Part shown: one piece after another, positions 7,332 through 16,000 of the stretch
Position numbering within the stretch: the first letter of the stretch is position 1
Layout: every line of letters starts with the position of its first letter
NCBI GenBank assembly: GCA_046296415.1
Contig: JBKBLN010000001.1
Coordinates: 1,818,934 to 1,882,933, forward strand
DNA length: 64,000 bases
Direction: 5' to 3'
Source of the DNA: CAYNRA01 sp046296415
Lineage (GTDB): Bacteria > Bacteroidota > Bacteroidia > Cytophagales > Spirosomataceae
Translations under genes and position numbers: made by a program
The notes under the pieces: generated by a model
Seen by the model: the letters and a program-made list of their open reading frames with translations, nothing else
Told to the model about the DNA's origin: nothing
Database searches by the model: none

Positions 7332-9758
7332 ATGATCAAAAGAATTGCTCCAGTGGCTTTGGCACTTGTTATTTTTGCAGCCCTGGCCTTGCTTTACTGT
7401 AGCCCCCTGCTTTCGGGGAAGGTACTGAGTATGCACGACACCAATATGGCCACTGCTGCCGCCAAAGAATTGGTTGACCATCATGAAAAAACGGGCGAAT
7501 GGGCTTGGTGGACCAACAGTATGTTTGGTGGCATGCCCGGATTTATGATTGCAGGTGAATATCCATACAGTTTTATTTCTACCCTGGGTACGTTGGCGAG
7601 TGGCCTTCTGCCGGCCCCGGCCAATGTTCTGTTTTTATTGATGGTGGGCTTTTTTGTTCTAATGAAAGCTACACGTGTAGAGCCATGGTTGGCCTATCTT
7701 GGCAGTGTAGCCTATGCGTTTGGCTCCTATAATCTTCTTTTCACGGAGGCAGGTCACCTGAGCAAGATCTTAGCTTTAGCCTATGCGCCTGTGGTATTGG
7801 CAGGATTTATCATGATCCTGAGAAAAGAATGGGGGTGGGGAACTCTTTGTTTTACCCTAGGTCTAGGACTAGAATTGTATGCCAACCACCTTCAAATAAC
7901 CTACTATCTATTCTTTATTTTAGCAGCCTATGGAATTTGGTGGCTGGTGGATCAACTAATCCAAAAGCAACCTATCGCTTGGGTACCCTTACTAGGAGCA
8001 ATCACACTGTCGTTGGCAATTGGTGTCGGTTCGCATGGTATGCGGTTATGGAATAACCTAGTGTATTCGGCTGAAACCATGCGAGGGAAGTCAGAACTTA
8101 GCCAAAGTTCCGCTGGTGCCAATGGATTGGATGTAAAATATGCCTTCGGTTGGTCATATGGCATTGGCGAAAGTACGACCCTCATCGTCCCCAATATGTA
8201 CGGAGGAGGCTCTGTGGGTTCTTTGGACGAATCCTCAAAAACCTATCAAGCTTTGGTAGGCGGTGGTGTAGGCGCCTCTGATGCCGCCAATTTTGTTAAG
8301 CAAATGCCTATGTATGTGGGACAACAACCTTCTACCTCAGGTCCTGCGTATTCTGGTATCGTCGTGGTCTTTTTGTTTTTGCTTGGTATGTTCATTCGAA
8401 ACACTTCCTGGCGTTGGATTGAATTTGGTTTATTGGTCTTATTCTTAATGTGGTCTTGGGGCGATAACCTGTCAGGTTTTAATACCGCTTCTTTTGAATG
8501 GATCCCCGGATTTAATAAATTCCGAGCCATTACCATGTTGTTGACATTGGTCCACTTCCTATTTGTCTGGGGGGCTGTTCAAACGTTGCAAGTTCTTTCA
8601 AACTACTCTTGGGAAAGCATCCGTAAGTATGTAATTTATGTTGGGGCGATTTTAGTTGGATTCATTGGGATCGGCTACATGACGACGTCCTTTAACGCAT
8701 CGGGTGATGCCAATTTTCAACAAAGTCTGGCCGGTTCGTTGGGGCCCGACTTTGCCGGTAATGTGATCCGGGCTTTACAGGCGGATCGCCAAAGTGCCGC
8801 TGAGGCAGATATTCTTCGGAGTATTCTCTTAATGGCCATTTTAGGGGCTTTGATCTGGCTGAAAACGGCAGGTAAGTGGAAATCCATCGCTTGGACGTAC
8901 GTAGTGTTGGGTATCACCGTTTTTGATCTCATTTTTGTCGATAAACGGTATTTTAACAACGATGATTTTGTGCCAGCCTACCAACAAAAACAAACCTTTG
9001 AACCTTCCGCAGCCGATGCGCAGATTCTGCAGGACACCACCCACTATCGGGTATTGAATTTAACCACCGGTTTCTGGCAAGATGCACGCGATTCATATTT
9101 TCATCATTCCGTCGGTGGATATCATGGAGCCAAGTTGAAACGAGTGCAAGAATTGTTCGATCAACAAATGGTAAAAGACGGTCAACTCAATTTGCCAATT
9201 TTTAATATGTTGAATACCAAGTATTTTATTACCGCATCTCAAGCCGGTGCGCCGGCGGTTCAAACGAATCCGGAGGCCCTGGGAAATGCTTGGTTTGTTC
9301 ATCAAGTGAAACAAGTTTCATCGGCGGATGAAGAAATGAAGGCACTCAGTGAAATCAATTTGGCATCTGTAGCGGTCGCGCAAAAATCCTATGTAGAGAA
9401 ACTAGGGCAACCGATTCCAGCTTCCTTGGACACCACAGGTACTGTCCAATTGGTTTCCTATGCTCCCAATCGGTTGGTCTATCAATCCAATGCCTCTAAA
9501 GAAGGATTCCTCGTCTTTTCCGAAATGTTTTATCGCGGAAACCAAGACTGGATTTCTACCGTCGATGGAAAAGAAATGCCCCATACCAAAGTCAATTACG
9601 TCCTTCGAGGAATGCTCGTGCCGGCAGGTCAACATGAAATTGTGTTTACATTCCAACCCGTCTCTGTCGAAAAAGGACAATACATTGATCTGGCAAGTTC
9701 ACTTGCTTTAATCCTATTGATCGCTTCCATTTTGTGGAACGAGTTTCGTAAAAAGTAA
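7332..9758 (+). CDS. YfhO-family polytopic membrane protein
   Basis: An 808-residue inner-membrane protein with about a dozen hydrophobic helices, a first periplasmic loop with DTNMATAAAKELVDHHEKTG, a long soluble region (about residues 520-780) and a final helix. The layout follows the YfhO family, related to GT-C-like glycosyltransferases; in Firmicutes YfhO takes part in glycosylating cell-wall polymers. Here the role is unknown, but a lipid-linked sugar transferase is plausible, and a glycosyltransferase gene converges on it 14 bp downstream. Several short open frames inside it are shadows. Confidence 0.8.
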   Translation: MIKRIAPVALALVIFAALALLYCSPLLSGKVLSMHDTNMATAAAKELVDHHEKTGEWAWWTNSMFGGMPGFMIAGEYPYSFISTLGTLASGLLPAPANVLFLLMVGFFVLMKATRVEPWLAYLGSVAYAFGSYNLLFTEAGHLSKILALAYAPVVLAGFIMILRKEWGWGTLCFTLGLGLELYANHLQITYYLFFILAAYGIWWLVDQLIQKQPIAWVPLLGAITLSLAIGVGSHGMRLWNNLVYSAETMRGKSELSQSSAGANGLDVKYAFGWSYGIGESTTLIVPNMYGGGSVGSLDESSKTYQALVGGGVGASDAANFVKQMPMYVGQQPSTSGPAYSGIVVVFLFLLGMFIRNTSWRWIEFGLLVLFLMWSWGDNLSGFNTASFEWIPGFNKFRAITMLLTLVHFLFVWGAVQTLQVLSNYSWESIRKYVIYVGAILVGFIGIGYMTTSFNASGDANFQQSLAGSLGPDFAGNVIRALQADRQSAAEADILRSILLMAILGALIWLKTAGKWKSIAWTYVVLGITVFDLIFVDKRYFNNDDFVPAYQQKQTFEPSAADAQILQDTTHYRVLNLTTGFWQDARDSYFHHSVGGYHGAKLKRVQELFDQQMVKDGQLNLPIFNMLNTKYFITASQAGAPAVQTNPEALGNAWFVHQVKQVSSADEEMKALSEINLASVAVAQKSYVEKLGQPIPASLDTTGTVQLVSYAPNRLVYQSNASKEGFLVFSEMFYRGNQDWISTVDGKEMPHTKVNYVLRGMLVPAGQHEIVFTFQPVSVEKGQYIDLASSLALILLIASILWNEFRKK

Positions 9759-9772
9759 TTTTTTGAATTAAT

Positions 9773-11011
9773 TTACGAATTCAGTGGTGGTGTATACAAA
9801 TCGAGTATTTGTTGCACCACCACTTCTTTTTTATAGGTTCGGGTGGCTTTTACCCAAGCATTATGCCCCCATATTTTTTTGTTTTCAAGACATGCTTCAA
9901 TGCCTGTGGCGAAATCCTGTACATCAAATGGTTGGGCGACATAGCCGGAGTGTTGGTGGTCAATCATTTCAGGAATTCCACCAATGGAAAAACCAACACA
10001 TGGAATCCCACTTCCCATGGCTTCCATAATGGTATTGGGCAGATTTTCAAATCGGGAAGAAAGCGCAAATACATCCGCTGCTTGATACACCTGGGCCATT
10101 TCTGTTGAATCTCGAATGATTCCCAAGGATCGAACCGGAACATGGCACTGCGCGGCTGTGGATTCCTCCATTTGACCCACCACCAATAACTCCGTATCTT
10201 GCGGGAAAAAAGCGGTGGCCTCAATCAATAAATCGATGCCTTTCCATAATACTTCCAATTTTGCCGCCACGATAAGAACATAGAATTTATCTGCCTCCAA
10301 TTTCCATTTCTCGCGCGCTTTCAACTTATCTCCTGGCATAAAAATTGACATATCCAATGGATTTGGAATGACCGACACAGGAAAACGTTGGCCCAGTGTA
10401 CTTTTTCTCACCCGCTTGGCCAACCATTCACTGCATGCAATCCAATGGATAGAAGCGGATTCCATAGCCCATTGCTTTAGCTCAAATTGGCGACGGGATA
10501 AATCATCCTCTTTTGGATGTTTCAAATAAGAGGTGCATTTTCCGCATTGTTGGGTGTATCGTTCGCAAGAACCGGCATGATGACAACCACCGGTGATCCA
10601 CCACATATCGTGGAGGGTTATGAACGTAGGTTTTTTTAAATCAAGCACAGCTTTTAAATTTTGGCCAGATAAGTAGCCAAAATTAATCCAATGTAGGTGC
10701 AAAATATCTGCGGATTGAATCACCTCCGAAGTTTCAATGGAATTTCCGGTGACTAAAGGAGAAAAGGCAAATCGAACACTTTTTGACTTTTCAAACCACC
10801 TAAAATACAATCTCTCCCATACAAATTTGAGCCAGTTGAGGGTAGGTTGCCCAAAGGCAACGGTGTAGGCATCCGGTTTTTGTTGATCACCAACCAATAA
10901 CAAGGCCTCATGCCCCAGTTCTCTTTGGCCATCTCGTAAGCGCTTGGCTGCAATGGCAGCACCACCAAGCATGTCGTTTGAATTCAGGTGAACAATCCGC
11001 ATATTAGTCAT
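9773..11011 (-). CDS. Glycosyltransferase, GT4 type
   Basis: A 412-residue GT-B fold glycosyltransferase. The N terminus MRIVHLNSNDMLGGAAIAAKRL is the typical first Rossmann segment with the GG loop, and the C-terminal half carries the EX7E motif in ENLPNTIMEAMGSGIPCVGF. A cysteine/histidine cluster (GGCHHAGSCERY and QCGKC, about residues 140-165) is an insertion seen in some Bacteroidota GT4 enzymes and may bind metal. Start could be 11011 (MTNM) or 11002. It overlaps the end of the upstream ATP-grasp gene, so the two form an operon. Sugar and acceptor are unknown. Confidence 0.85.
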   Translation of the reverse strand: MTNMRIVHLNSNDMLGGAAIAAKRLRDGQRELGHEALLLVGDQQKPDAYTVAFGQPTLNWLKFVWERLYFRWFEKSKSVRFAFSPLVTGNSIETSEVIQSADILHLHWINFGYLSGQNLKAVLDLKKPTFITLHDMWWITGGCHHAGSCERYTQQCGKCTSYLKHPKEDDLSRRQFELKQWAMESASIHWIACSEWLAKRVRKSTLGQRFPVSVIPNPLDMSIFMPGDKLKAREKWKLEADKFYVLIVAAKLEVLWKGIDLLIEATAFFPQDTELLVVGQMEESTAAQCHVPVRSLGIIRDSTEMAQVYQAADVFALSSRFENLPNTIMEAMGSGIPCVGFSIGGIPEMIDHQHSGYVAQPFDVQDFATGIEACLENKKIWGHNAWVKATRTYKKEVVVQQILDLYTPPLNS

Positions 11012-12437
11012 TTAAAACCCACGTATCTTTACTGCCTCCACCTTGGGAGGAATTCACGACCAAAGATCCCTTTTTTAAAGCCACGCGGGTCAAACCACCT
11101 GGAGCTACATAAATTTCCTCACCGTATAAAATGTAGGGTCGTAAATCGACGTGTCTTGGCTCCAAAGAATCCTCTATAACGCAGGGACTTGTGGAAAGGG
11201 AAATGGTTGGCTGGGCGATAAAATTTCGTGGATTGGATTTAATTTTTTCTTTAAAGTCCTCTTGCTGCGCTAGGGTTGACTTGGGGCCAATCAACATTCC
11301 GTATCCACCTGCTTCGTTGGCTTCCTTAACAACCAAATCCCCGATGTTTTGCAGGACATGTTGAAGATGAACTGGATTTTCGCATAGAAAAGTTTCTACG
11401 TTTGATAAAATGGCCTCCTCACCTAAGTAATACCGAATGATTTCAGGTACATAAGCATAAACTACCTTATCGTCGGCAACACCCGTCCCAAGGGCATTGG
11501 CAAGGCCGATTCGGTTATTTTTGTAAACATCAAAAATACCGGGAATTCCAATCAAAGAGTCAGGGTTAAATGCTAGTGGATCTAGAAAAACATCGTCCAA
11601 CCGTCTATACAATACATCCACCACTTTAAAACCTTTGGTGGTTCTCATTTTGACATATCCGTCATGAACCACAAGATCACGGTAATCAACTAATTCTATT
11701 CCCATTTGTTGGGATAAGAAAGAATGCTCATAATAGGCCGAATTATAAATGCCCGGGGTTAAGACCGCAATGGTAGGTTCATGTTTTCCTGAAATATACC
11801 GAAGGACTTCGAATAGCTTGGCTGGGTATTCCCCGATAGGCCGAATACCTTGTGTATTGAGCACCGATCCAAATAAATTTTTGGAAATGTCTCGATTGGC
11901 CAGCATGTAGGAAACACCCGAGGGACATCTTAAATTGTCTTCCAAAACAAGGTAATTTCCTTGATGATCTCGAATTAAATCCGTACCCGTGATGTGAATG
12001 TAGATGTCTTTTGGGGGCCGAATTCCAGCACAATTTTTAAGATAGCCCTTGGAAGAAAAAATAACCTCGCTCGGAATAACCTTGTCCTTTAAAATCCGCT
12101 GAGGGCCATAAATATCCAATAAGAATTGATTCAATGCATAAATGCGTTGTTTCAATCCTTTTTCCAGTAAATTCCATTCGTTGGACGGAATTACCCTTGG
12201 TACTATATCCATAGGAATGATCCGCTCGGTTCCTCCTTCCTCTGAATACACTTGGAAGGTAATGCCCATATTGATCATGGAGGCTTCGGCTGTCTTCTTT
12301 TTTAAGACGAGTTGCTCGGGACTTAATTTGTTGACATGGTGATAAATGAATTCGTTTCCCAACCGAGCTGTTCCATCTGGCATGACAAGCTCGTCGAAAA
12401 AGGATTCATTCTCATACGTTAGAAAATGATTGTGCAT
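11004..12437 (-). CDS. Circularly permuted ATP-grasp type 2 protein
   Basis: A 477-residue protein of the circularly permuted ATP-grasp (DUF404/DUF407) family. Marks are YNSAYYEHSFLSQQMGIELV, the DNLRCPSGVSYML stretch, KEANEAGGYGMLIGP, and the C-terminal HVDLRPYILYGEEIYVAPGGLTRVAL. The family is thought to ligate amino groups to carboxylates, perhaps in peptide synthesis. In many genomes it sits with an alpha-E domain protein and a transglutaminase; here only a glycosyltransferase follows, overlapping by 8 bp. Upstream is the tRNA-Leu gene on the same strand after a terminator. Confidence 0.85.
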   Translation of the reverse strand: MHNHFLTYENESFFDELVMPDGTARLGNEFIYHHVNKLSPEQLVLKKKTAEASMINMGITFQVYSEEGGTERIIPMDIVPRVIPSNEWNLLEKGLKQRIYALNQFLLDIYGPQRILKDKVIPSEVIFSSKGYLKNCAGIRPPKDIYIHITGTDLIRDHQGNYLVLEDNLRCPSGVSYMLANRDISKNLFGSVLNTQGIRPIGEYPAKLFEVLRYISGKHEPTIAVLTPGIYNSAYYEHSFLSQQMGIELVDYRDLVVHDGYVKMRTTKGFKVVDVLYRRLDDVFLDPLAFNPDSLIGIPGIFDVYKNNRIGLANALGTGVADDKVVYAYVPEIIRYYLGEEAILSNVETFLCENPVHLQHVLQNIGDLVVKEANEAGGYGMLIGPKSTLAQQEDFKEKIKSNPRNFIAQPTISLSTSPCVIEDSLEPRHVDLRPYILYGEEIYVAPGGLTRVALKKGSLVVNSSQGGGSKDTWVLND

Positions 12438-12500
12438 AAATCTTTGGTTTTAGGTTAAACCAAAAATAAAGGAAGTTTTGGGATTCGAATAACAAAAAAC

Positions 12501-12525
12501 AAAAAAGCACAGATAAATCTGTGCT
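12501..12525 (-). terminator. Rho-independent terminator after tRNA-Leu
   Basis: A perfect hairpin on the minus strand (agcacagat / atctgtgct, 12506-12525) is followed by a run of six T residues in the direction of tRNA-Leu transcription. Confidence 0.85.
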
Positions 12526-12529
12526 CTTG

Positions 12530-12613
12530 TGACGAAAGCGAGACTCGAACTCGCACGGGCTAACGCCCACTACCCCCTCAAAGTAGCGTGTCTACCAATT
12601 CCACCACTTCGCC
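12530..12613 (-). tRNA. tRNA-Leu (GAG)
   Basis: Read on the minus strand, an 84-nt class II tRNA starting GGCGAAGTGG. It has a GGTAGAC D-loop, an anticodon stem CTACT/GGTAG enclosing TTGAGGG (anticodon GAG), a long variable arm (GGGCGTTAGCCC) and a T-loop GTTCGAGTC. The acceptor stem pairs GGCGAAG with TTTCGTC through G-T wobbles. No CCA is encoded; discriminator A. Confidence 0.93.
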
Positions 12614-12698
12614 GTTGGGATTGCAAAAATAGAAATCGACTCGAGGGAATGCAAGTTTTTTGTAAAAATTTTATTCCGAATAATAAACCGGAAAAACC

Positions 12699-13430
12699 TT
12701 ATTTGATGAGCCACAAATCAGTTTTCTTAATGTAAGCAAATTGTTGTTCCGTTTCGATATGGTACCAAATATCCCGTGCACCCACAATATTAACCTTTTG
12801 ACCTTGCCGAATGGGCCCCAGTGCCTCCGAACCGGCGGAAGGTCCCGCCCTCAGTATGGCATCCGGCGATTTTACAATACCAAATCTCAACCAGGAAAAT
12901 GTGTTGGTTAAGACAAACAGAACGACCAAATAACTAAAAAACAAAGCTTGGTAGGCGAGGGGTACTCTTTGCTGTTGTTTCTTCTTTTGCCAAAATACCC
13001 ATACTAAATAGAATGCAAATGCCAGTAGGGCCGATATCACCCAAAGATAATACTCTAAATAAAGTGTGTACAGGAAATTTAAATCATCTCGACCATACCC
13101 CGGCAGTTTTTGTTCTTCCGCTATTTGAAGTAGTTTATCATACACCTCATCTGTGGGGTGGAAAGCATAATACTGATGTAAATGATACACACACTCGGAC
13201 CAAAGACCTAATTTCTCCGCCGCATGGGCTATTTTTAGGTGAACAATCGGATGTGTTTCGGGTTTTAAGCGTAACTGCCGCTGGTATTCTATCAAAGCAC
13301 CTGGCCATTGCTGCTCACTGAACAAAGAATCCGCGAAAAAAAATGAAGACTTTTGAGCTTGAATATCAGTAGTTTGAGAGAAAAACAGTAAAAATACAGG
13401 TAAAAATTTATAAAAAAAAGATCTTTTCAT
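12699..13430 (-). CDS. TPR and SH3 domain membrane protein (BatE-like)
   Basis: A 243-residue exported membrane protein. A signal peptide (FLPVFLLFFSQTTDIQAQ) is followed by TPR-like helices (about 30-110), two membrane helices (about 125-150 and 165-185), and a C-terminal bacterial SH3 domain (AILRAGPSAGSEALGPIRQGQKVNI ... WYHIE). The order TPR, membrane helices, SH3 is that of BatE in the Bacteroidota aerotolerance locus, but no other bat genes are nearby, so the name is by architecture only. It ends 85 bp before tRNA-Leu on the same strand. Confidence 0.7.
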   Translation of the reverse strand: MKRSFFYKFLPVFLLFFSQTTDIQAQKSSFFFADSLFSEQQWPGALIEYQRQLRLKPETHPIVHLKIAHAAEKLGLWSECVYHLHQYYAFHPTDEVYDKLLQIAEEQKLPGYGRDDLNFLYTLYLEYYLWVISALLAFAFYLVWVFWQKKKQQQRVPLAYQALFFSYLVVLFVLTNTFSWLRFGIVKSPDAILRAGPSAGSEALGPIRQGQKVNIVGARDIWYHIETEQQFAYIKKTDLWLIK

Positions 13431-13461
13431 TTGGAATTAAGTCTTAAACCGCCTAGTTTTG
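13431..13461 (+). promoter_or_regulatory. Promoter of tRNA-Lys
   Basis: TTG at 13431-13433, 20-base spacer, TAGTTTTG at 13454-13461, fitting TTG-N19-23-TAnnTTTG. Transcription would start some 30 bases before the mature tRNA at 13499. Confidence 0.65.
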
Positions 13462-13498
13462 CATCCGCGTTTGAGGGATAAACGTCCAACAAAAGCAA

Positions 13499-13571
13499 GA
13501 TTCCGTAGCTCAGCTGGTAGAGCAATACACTTTTAATGTATGGGTCCTGGGTTCGAATCCCAGCGGGATCA
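13499..13571 (+). tRNA. tRNA-Lys (UUU)
   Basis: A 73-nt cloverleaf starting GATTCCGTAGCTCAGC. Its anticodon stem ATACA/TGTAT encloses CTTTTAA (anticodon TTT), with T-arm CTGGG TTCGAAT CCCAG and acceptor end CGGGATC plus discriminator A. No CCA is encoded. Confidence 0.95.
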
Positions 13572-13572
13572 C

Positions 13573-13605
13573 AAGGCAATCAGAAATGATTGCCTTTTCT
13601 TTTTT
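13573..13605 (+). terminator. Terminator after tRNA-Lys
   Basis: Perfect 10-bp hairpin aaggcaatca / tgattgcctt around a GAAA tetraloop, followed by a T-rich run, two bases after the mature tRNA end. Confidence 0.9.
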
Positions 13606-13634
13606 ACATTCAAAAAAATAGGTAAATCCAATAA

Positions 13635-13665
13635 AAAATGCCACTCTGTGCAGGAGTGGCATTTT
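13635..13665 (-). terminator. Terminator of the SDR gene
   Basis: A 12-bp inverted repeat (aaaatgccactc / gagtggcatttt) with A/T runs on both sides, lying 4 bp beyond the stop of the minus-strand SDR gene. The flanking runs would let it work in either direction. Confidence 0.85.
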
Positions 13666-13668
13666 CTT

Positions 13669-14493
13669 TTAGCTGACATACTCTCGTAGAGGTGAATCTT
13701 TTTCTTTGGCTAATTCACGAATGACCAGCCAATCGGTCAATCGGGGGAAAAGTTTATTCAACCAAACGGTGAGTATCCCCTCCGAGGTGAGAATCAACGT
13801 CCTTTTGCGTCGCGCAATTGCTTGGGCGATTCGATGGGCAACCTCTTCTGAAGACATCATCTTGCCCTCATCACGAACCGTAGATCCTGCCGCCTGGCCA
13901 TGGGCATCTAAGGCTGAAAACCGGATATTCGATGCTGTAAAGCCCGGACAAGCGGTCAGTACATGAACACCTTGGGGGAGTAGTTCGGACCGAAGCGCCT
14001 CTAAAAACCCATTTAAAGCAAACTTCGAGGCAGAATAACCTGTCCGTACTGGCAAACCTCTATATCCGGCAATGGAGGAAATACCAACAATGCTTCCTTT
14101 TGTCCTCTTGATGTGCGGTAGTGCCGCTTGAGTCATGTAAACGGTCCCCATGAAATTTACATCCATGAGCCGGCGAATGGTGGCGTCGACATCCGCATCC
14201 TCAAACATCGACCGCATGGTCAAACCTGCATTATTAATCAAAATGTCAACCCGACCAAACTTCTCTAACGTTTGTTGTACAACCTCATACGTCTGGGCTT
14301 GTACACTAACATCCGAGACAATAGCTAAAACTTGAATTCCTTCCTGTTGTAACTCATTGGCTGCGTCAAAAAGCTCTTTTTCTCTTCTTCCTGTAATCAC
14401 TACCCGTGCTCCTTGTCGCCCCAACTCTTGCGCAAGTGCTTTTCCGATTCCGGAGGAGCCTCCCGTAATGATGACTACCTTTTGCTGGAACAT
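13669..14493 (-). CDS. SDR-family oxidoreductase
   Basis: A 274-residue classical short-chain dehydrogenase. NAD(P) motif GGSSGIGKALA near residue 12, NNAG near 90, catalytic Ser in SSIAG and YSASKFAL as the Tyr/Lys pair. The basic residues in GRREKEL after the second strand suggest NADP(H). The C-terminal extension (LTSEGILTVWLNKLFPRLTDW) resembles DltE/DHRS7-like members that touch membranes. Start is taken at MFQQKVVIITGG (14493); the longer frame begins upstream of the probable -7 box. Substrate unknown. Confidence 0.82.
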   Translation of the reverse strand: MFQQKVVIITGGSSGIGKALAQELGRQGARVVITGRREKELFDAANELQQEGIQVLAIVSDVSVQAQTYEVVQQTLEKFGRVDILINNAGLTMRSMFEDADVDATIRRLMDVNFMGTVYMTQAALPHIKRTKGSIVGISSIAGYRGLPVRTGYSASKFALNGFLEALRSELLPQGVHVLTACPGFTASNIRFSALDAHGQAAGSTVRDEGKMMSSEEVAHRIAQAIARRKRTLILTSEGILTVWLNKLFPRLTDWLVIRELAKEKDSPLREYVS

Positions 14494-14516
14494 ACTGGTT
14501 CTGTGGTTTGAAAGTG

Positions 14517-14524
14517 CAAAAATA
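14517..14524 (-). promoter_or_regulatory. Candidate -7 box for the SDR gene
   Basis: The minus strand reads TATTTTTG, matching TAnnTTTG, 23 bp before the chosen SDR start. No clear TTG at the expected -33 distance. Confidence 0.4.
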
Positions 14525-14535
14525 CGATAACTCAA

Positions 14536-14566
14536 TTGGTTAATCGCTGTCCTACCTATAACTTTG
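14536..14566 (+). promoter_or_regulatory. Promoter of rlmD
   Basis: TTG at 14536-14538, 20-base spacer, TAACTTTG at 14559-14566. The start codon at 14578 or 14584 follows closely, so the transcript would have a very short leader. Confidence 0.65.
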
Positions 14567-14577
14567 TAGATTAAATC

Positions 14578-15990
14578 ATGTTCATGGGTAAACGTAAAAA
14601 AGTAAATATAAGTGCCATCGAGGTACTAGATTTCGCAGCTGAGGGTAAATGTATGACCAAAGTTGATGGTCAAGTGGTTTTTTTGAATGGAACAGAAGTC
14701 GCCCCAGGGGATGTAGTCGATATCGAAGTCGTCTTTTCCAAGAAAAAATTTGCAGAGGGTCGAGTCCTTCGTGTAGTCTCCAAAAGTGCAATCCGGCAGG
14801 AACCTTTTTGTGCCCACTTCGGCGTTTGTGGTGGTTGTAAATGGCAGCACATTCCCTACACCTTGCAAAAAGACCAAAAAACTCGCCAAGTACATGATCA
14901 ACTGGTCCGAATTGGCCATCTCCCCATTACCGAAATACAACCCATTGTTGGTTCCGAAAAAACCACTTTCTACCGAAACAAACTCGAATTTACGTTTTCA
15001 GCTAGCCGTTGGCTCACTCCGGAGGAGGTTAATTCCGAGACCGAATACAACCAAAATGTACTCGGTTTTCACGTACCTCGGCGATTTGACAAAGTGTTTC
15101 CTATTGAACACTGTCATTTACAACCCGACCCCTCTAATGCAATCCGCCTTTTTTTACGCGATTATGCCCATGCCTCTGAGTGGCCTTTTTATGATCATGT
15201 GGCTCATGAAGGATTTTTTCGAAATGTCATGATTCGGACCACCACCACGCAGCAAGTCATGGTGGTCATTCAATTTGCGCGCCCTATTCAAGATCAGATA
15301 GATTCCACATGCCAAGCTCTTTTAGACGCCTTCCCAAATATTACTTCATTAAATTACTTCGTAAATTCTAAGCGAAATGATTCCTATCAGGACCTTGAAC
15401 CTATTTGTTTTCATGGTAAGCCTTATATTGAGGAAGTGATGGAGGGTTTGACGTTTCGAATTGGGGTGAAATCATTTTATCAAACGAATCCCGAACAAGC
15501 CTTTGAACTTTATAAAATTACCCGGGATTTAGCCGAAATCAAATCAACTGATCTGGTGTATGATTTGTACACTGGAACCGGTACAATCGCCAATTTTGTA
15601 GCCAAGCAAGCCCGCCAGGTGATTGGTGTAGAGTACGTCCCTGAAGCCATCGAGGATGCCAAAATCAATTCTGAAATCAATCAAATCACCAATACACTCT
15701 TTTTTGCCGGGGATATGAAGAAAGTACTCGATACCGAATTCATCGAACGACATGGTCGCCCCGATGTACTGATTACAGATCCGCCAAGAGCAGGAATGGA
15801 TAAAGAAGTTATTGAGGTCATTCGCCAAGCTCAACCTCATCGAATCGTCTATGTGAGTTGCAACGCCGCAACACAGGCACGCGATCTGGCATTACTCATG
15901 GACGAATACCACATCGATACCGTGCAACCCGTCGACATGTTTCCTCATACTCACCATGTAGAAAATGTCGTTCGGTTAACCCGGAAATAA
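14578..15990 (+). CDS. rlmD: 23S rRNA (uracil-C5)-methyltransferase, RlmD/RumA type
   Basis: A 470-residue SAM-dependent RNA uracil-C5 methyltransferase. A TRAM domain (about residues 10-70) is followed by an iron-sulfur cysteine set (C78, C84, C87 in CAHFGVCGGC, probably the Cys of IEHCHLQP as fourth). The SAM-binding DLYTGTGTIANF lies near 325, TDPPRAGM near 400, and the catalytic SCN motif near 430. It modifies 23S rRNA, most likely U1939. An ATG two codons downstream (14584) is an equally good start. The gene converges on dnaB with 10 bp between stops. Confidence 0.92.
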   Translation: MFMGKRKKVNISAIEVLDFAAEGKCMTKVDGQVVFLNGTEVAPGDVVDIEVVFSKKKFAEGRVLRVVSKSAIRQEPFCAHFGVCGGCKWQHIPYTLQKDQKTRQVHDQLVRIGHLPITEIQPIVGSEKTTFYRNKLEFTFSASRWLTPEEVNSETEYNQNVLGFHVPRRFDKVFPIEHCHLQPDPSNAIRLFLRDYAHASEWPFYDHVAHEGFFRNVMIRTTTTQQVMVVIQFARPIQDQIDSTCQALLDAFPNITSLNYFVNSKRNDSYQDLEPICFHGKPYIEEVMEGLTFRIGVKSFYQTNPEQAFELYKITRDLAEIKSTDLVYDLYTGTGTIANFVAKQARQVIGVEYVPEAIEDAKINSEINQITNTLFFAGDMKKVLDTEFIERHGRPDVLITDPPRAGMDKEVIEVIRQAQPHRIVYVSCNAATQARDLALLMDEYHIDTVQPVDMFPHTHHVENVVRLTRK

Positions 15991-16000
15991 AATGGGAAAT

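Noticed and set aside
12529..12735. A 68-codon plus-strand frame
   Set aside because: It lies over the antisense of tRNA-Leu and shows no protein-like character.
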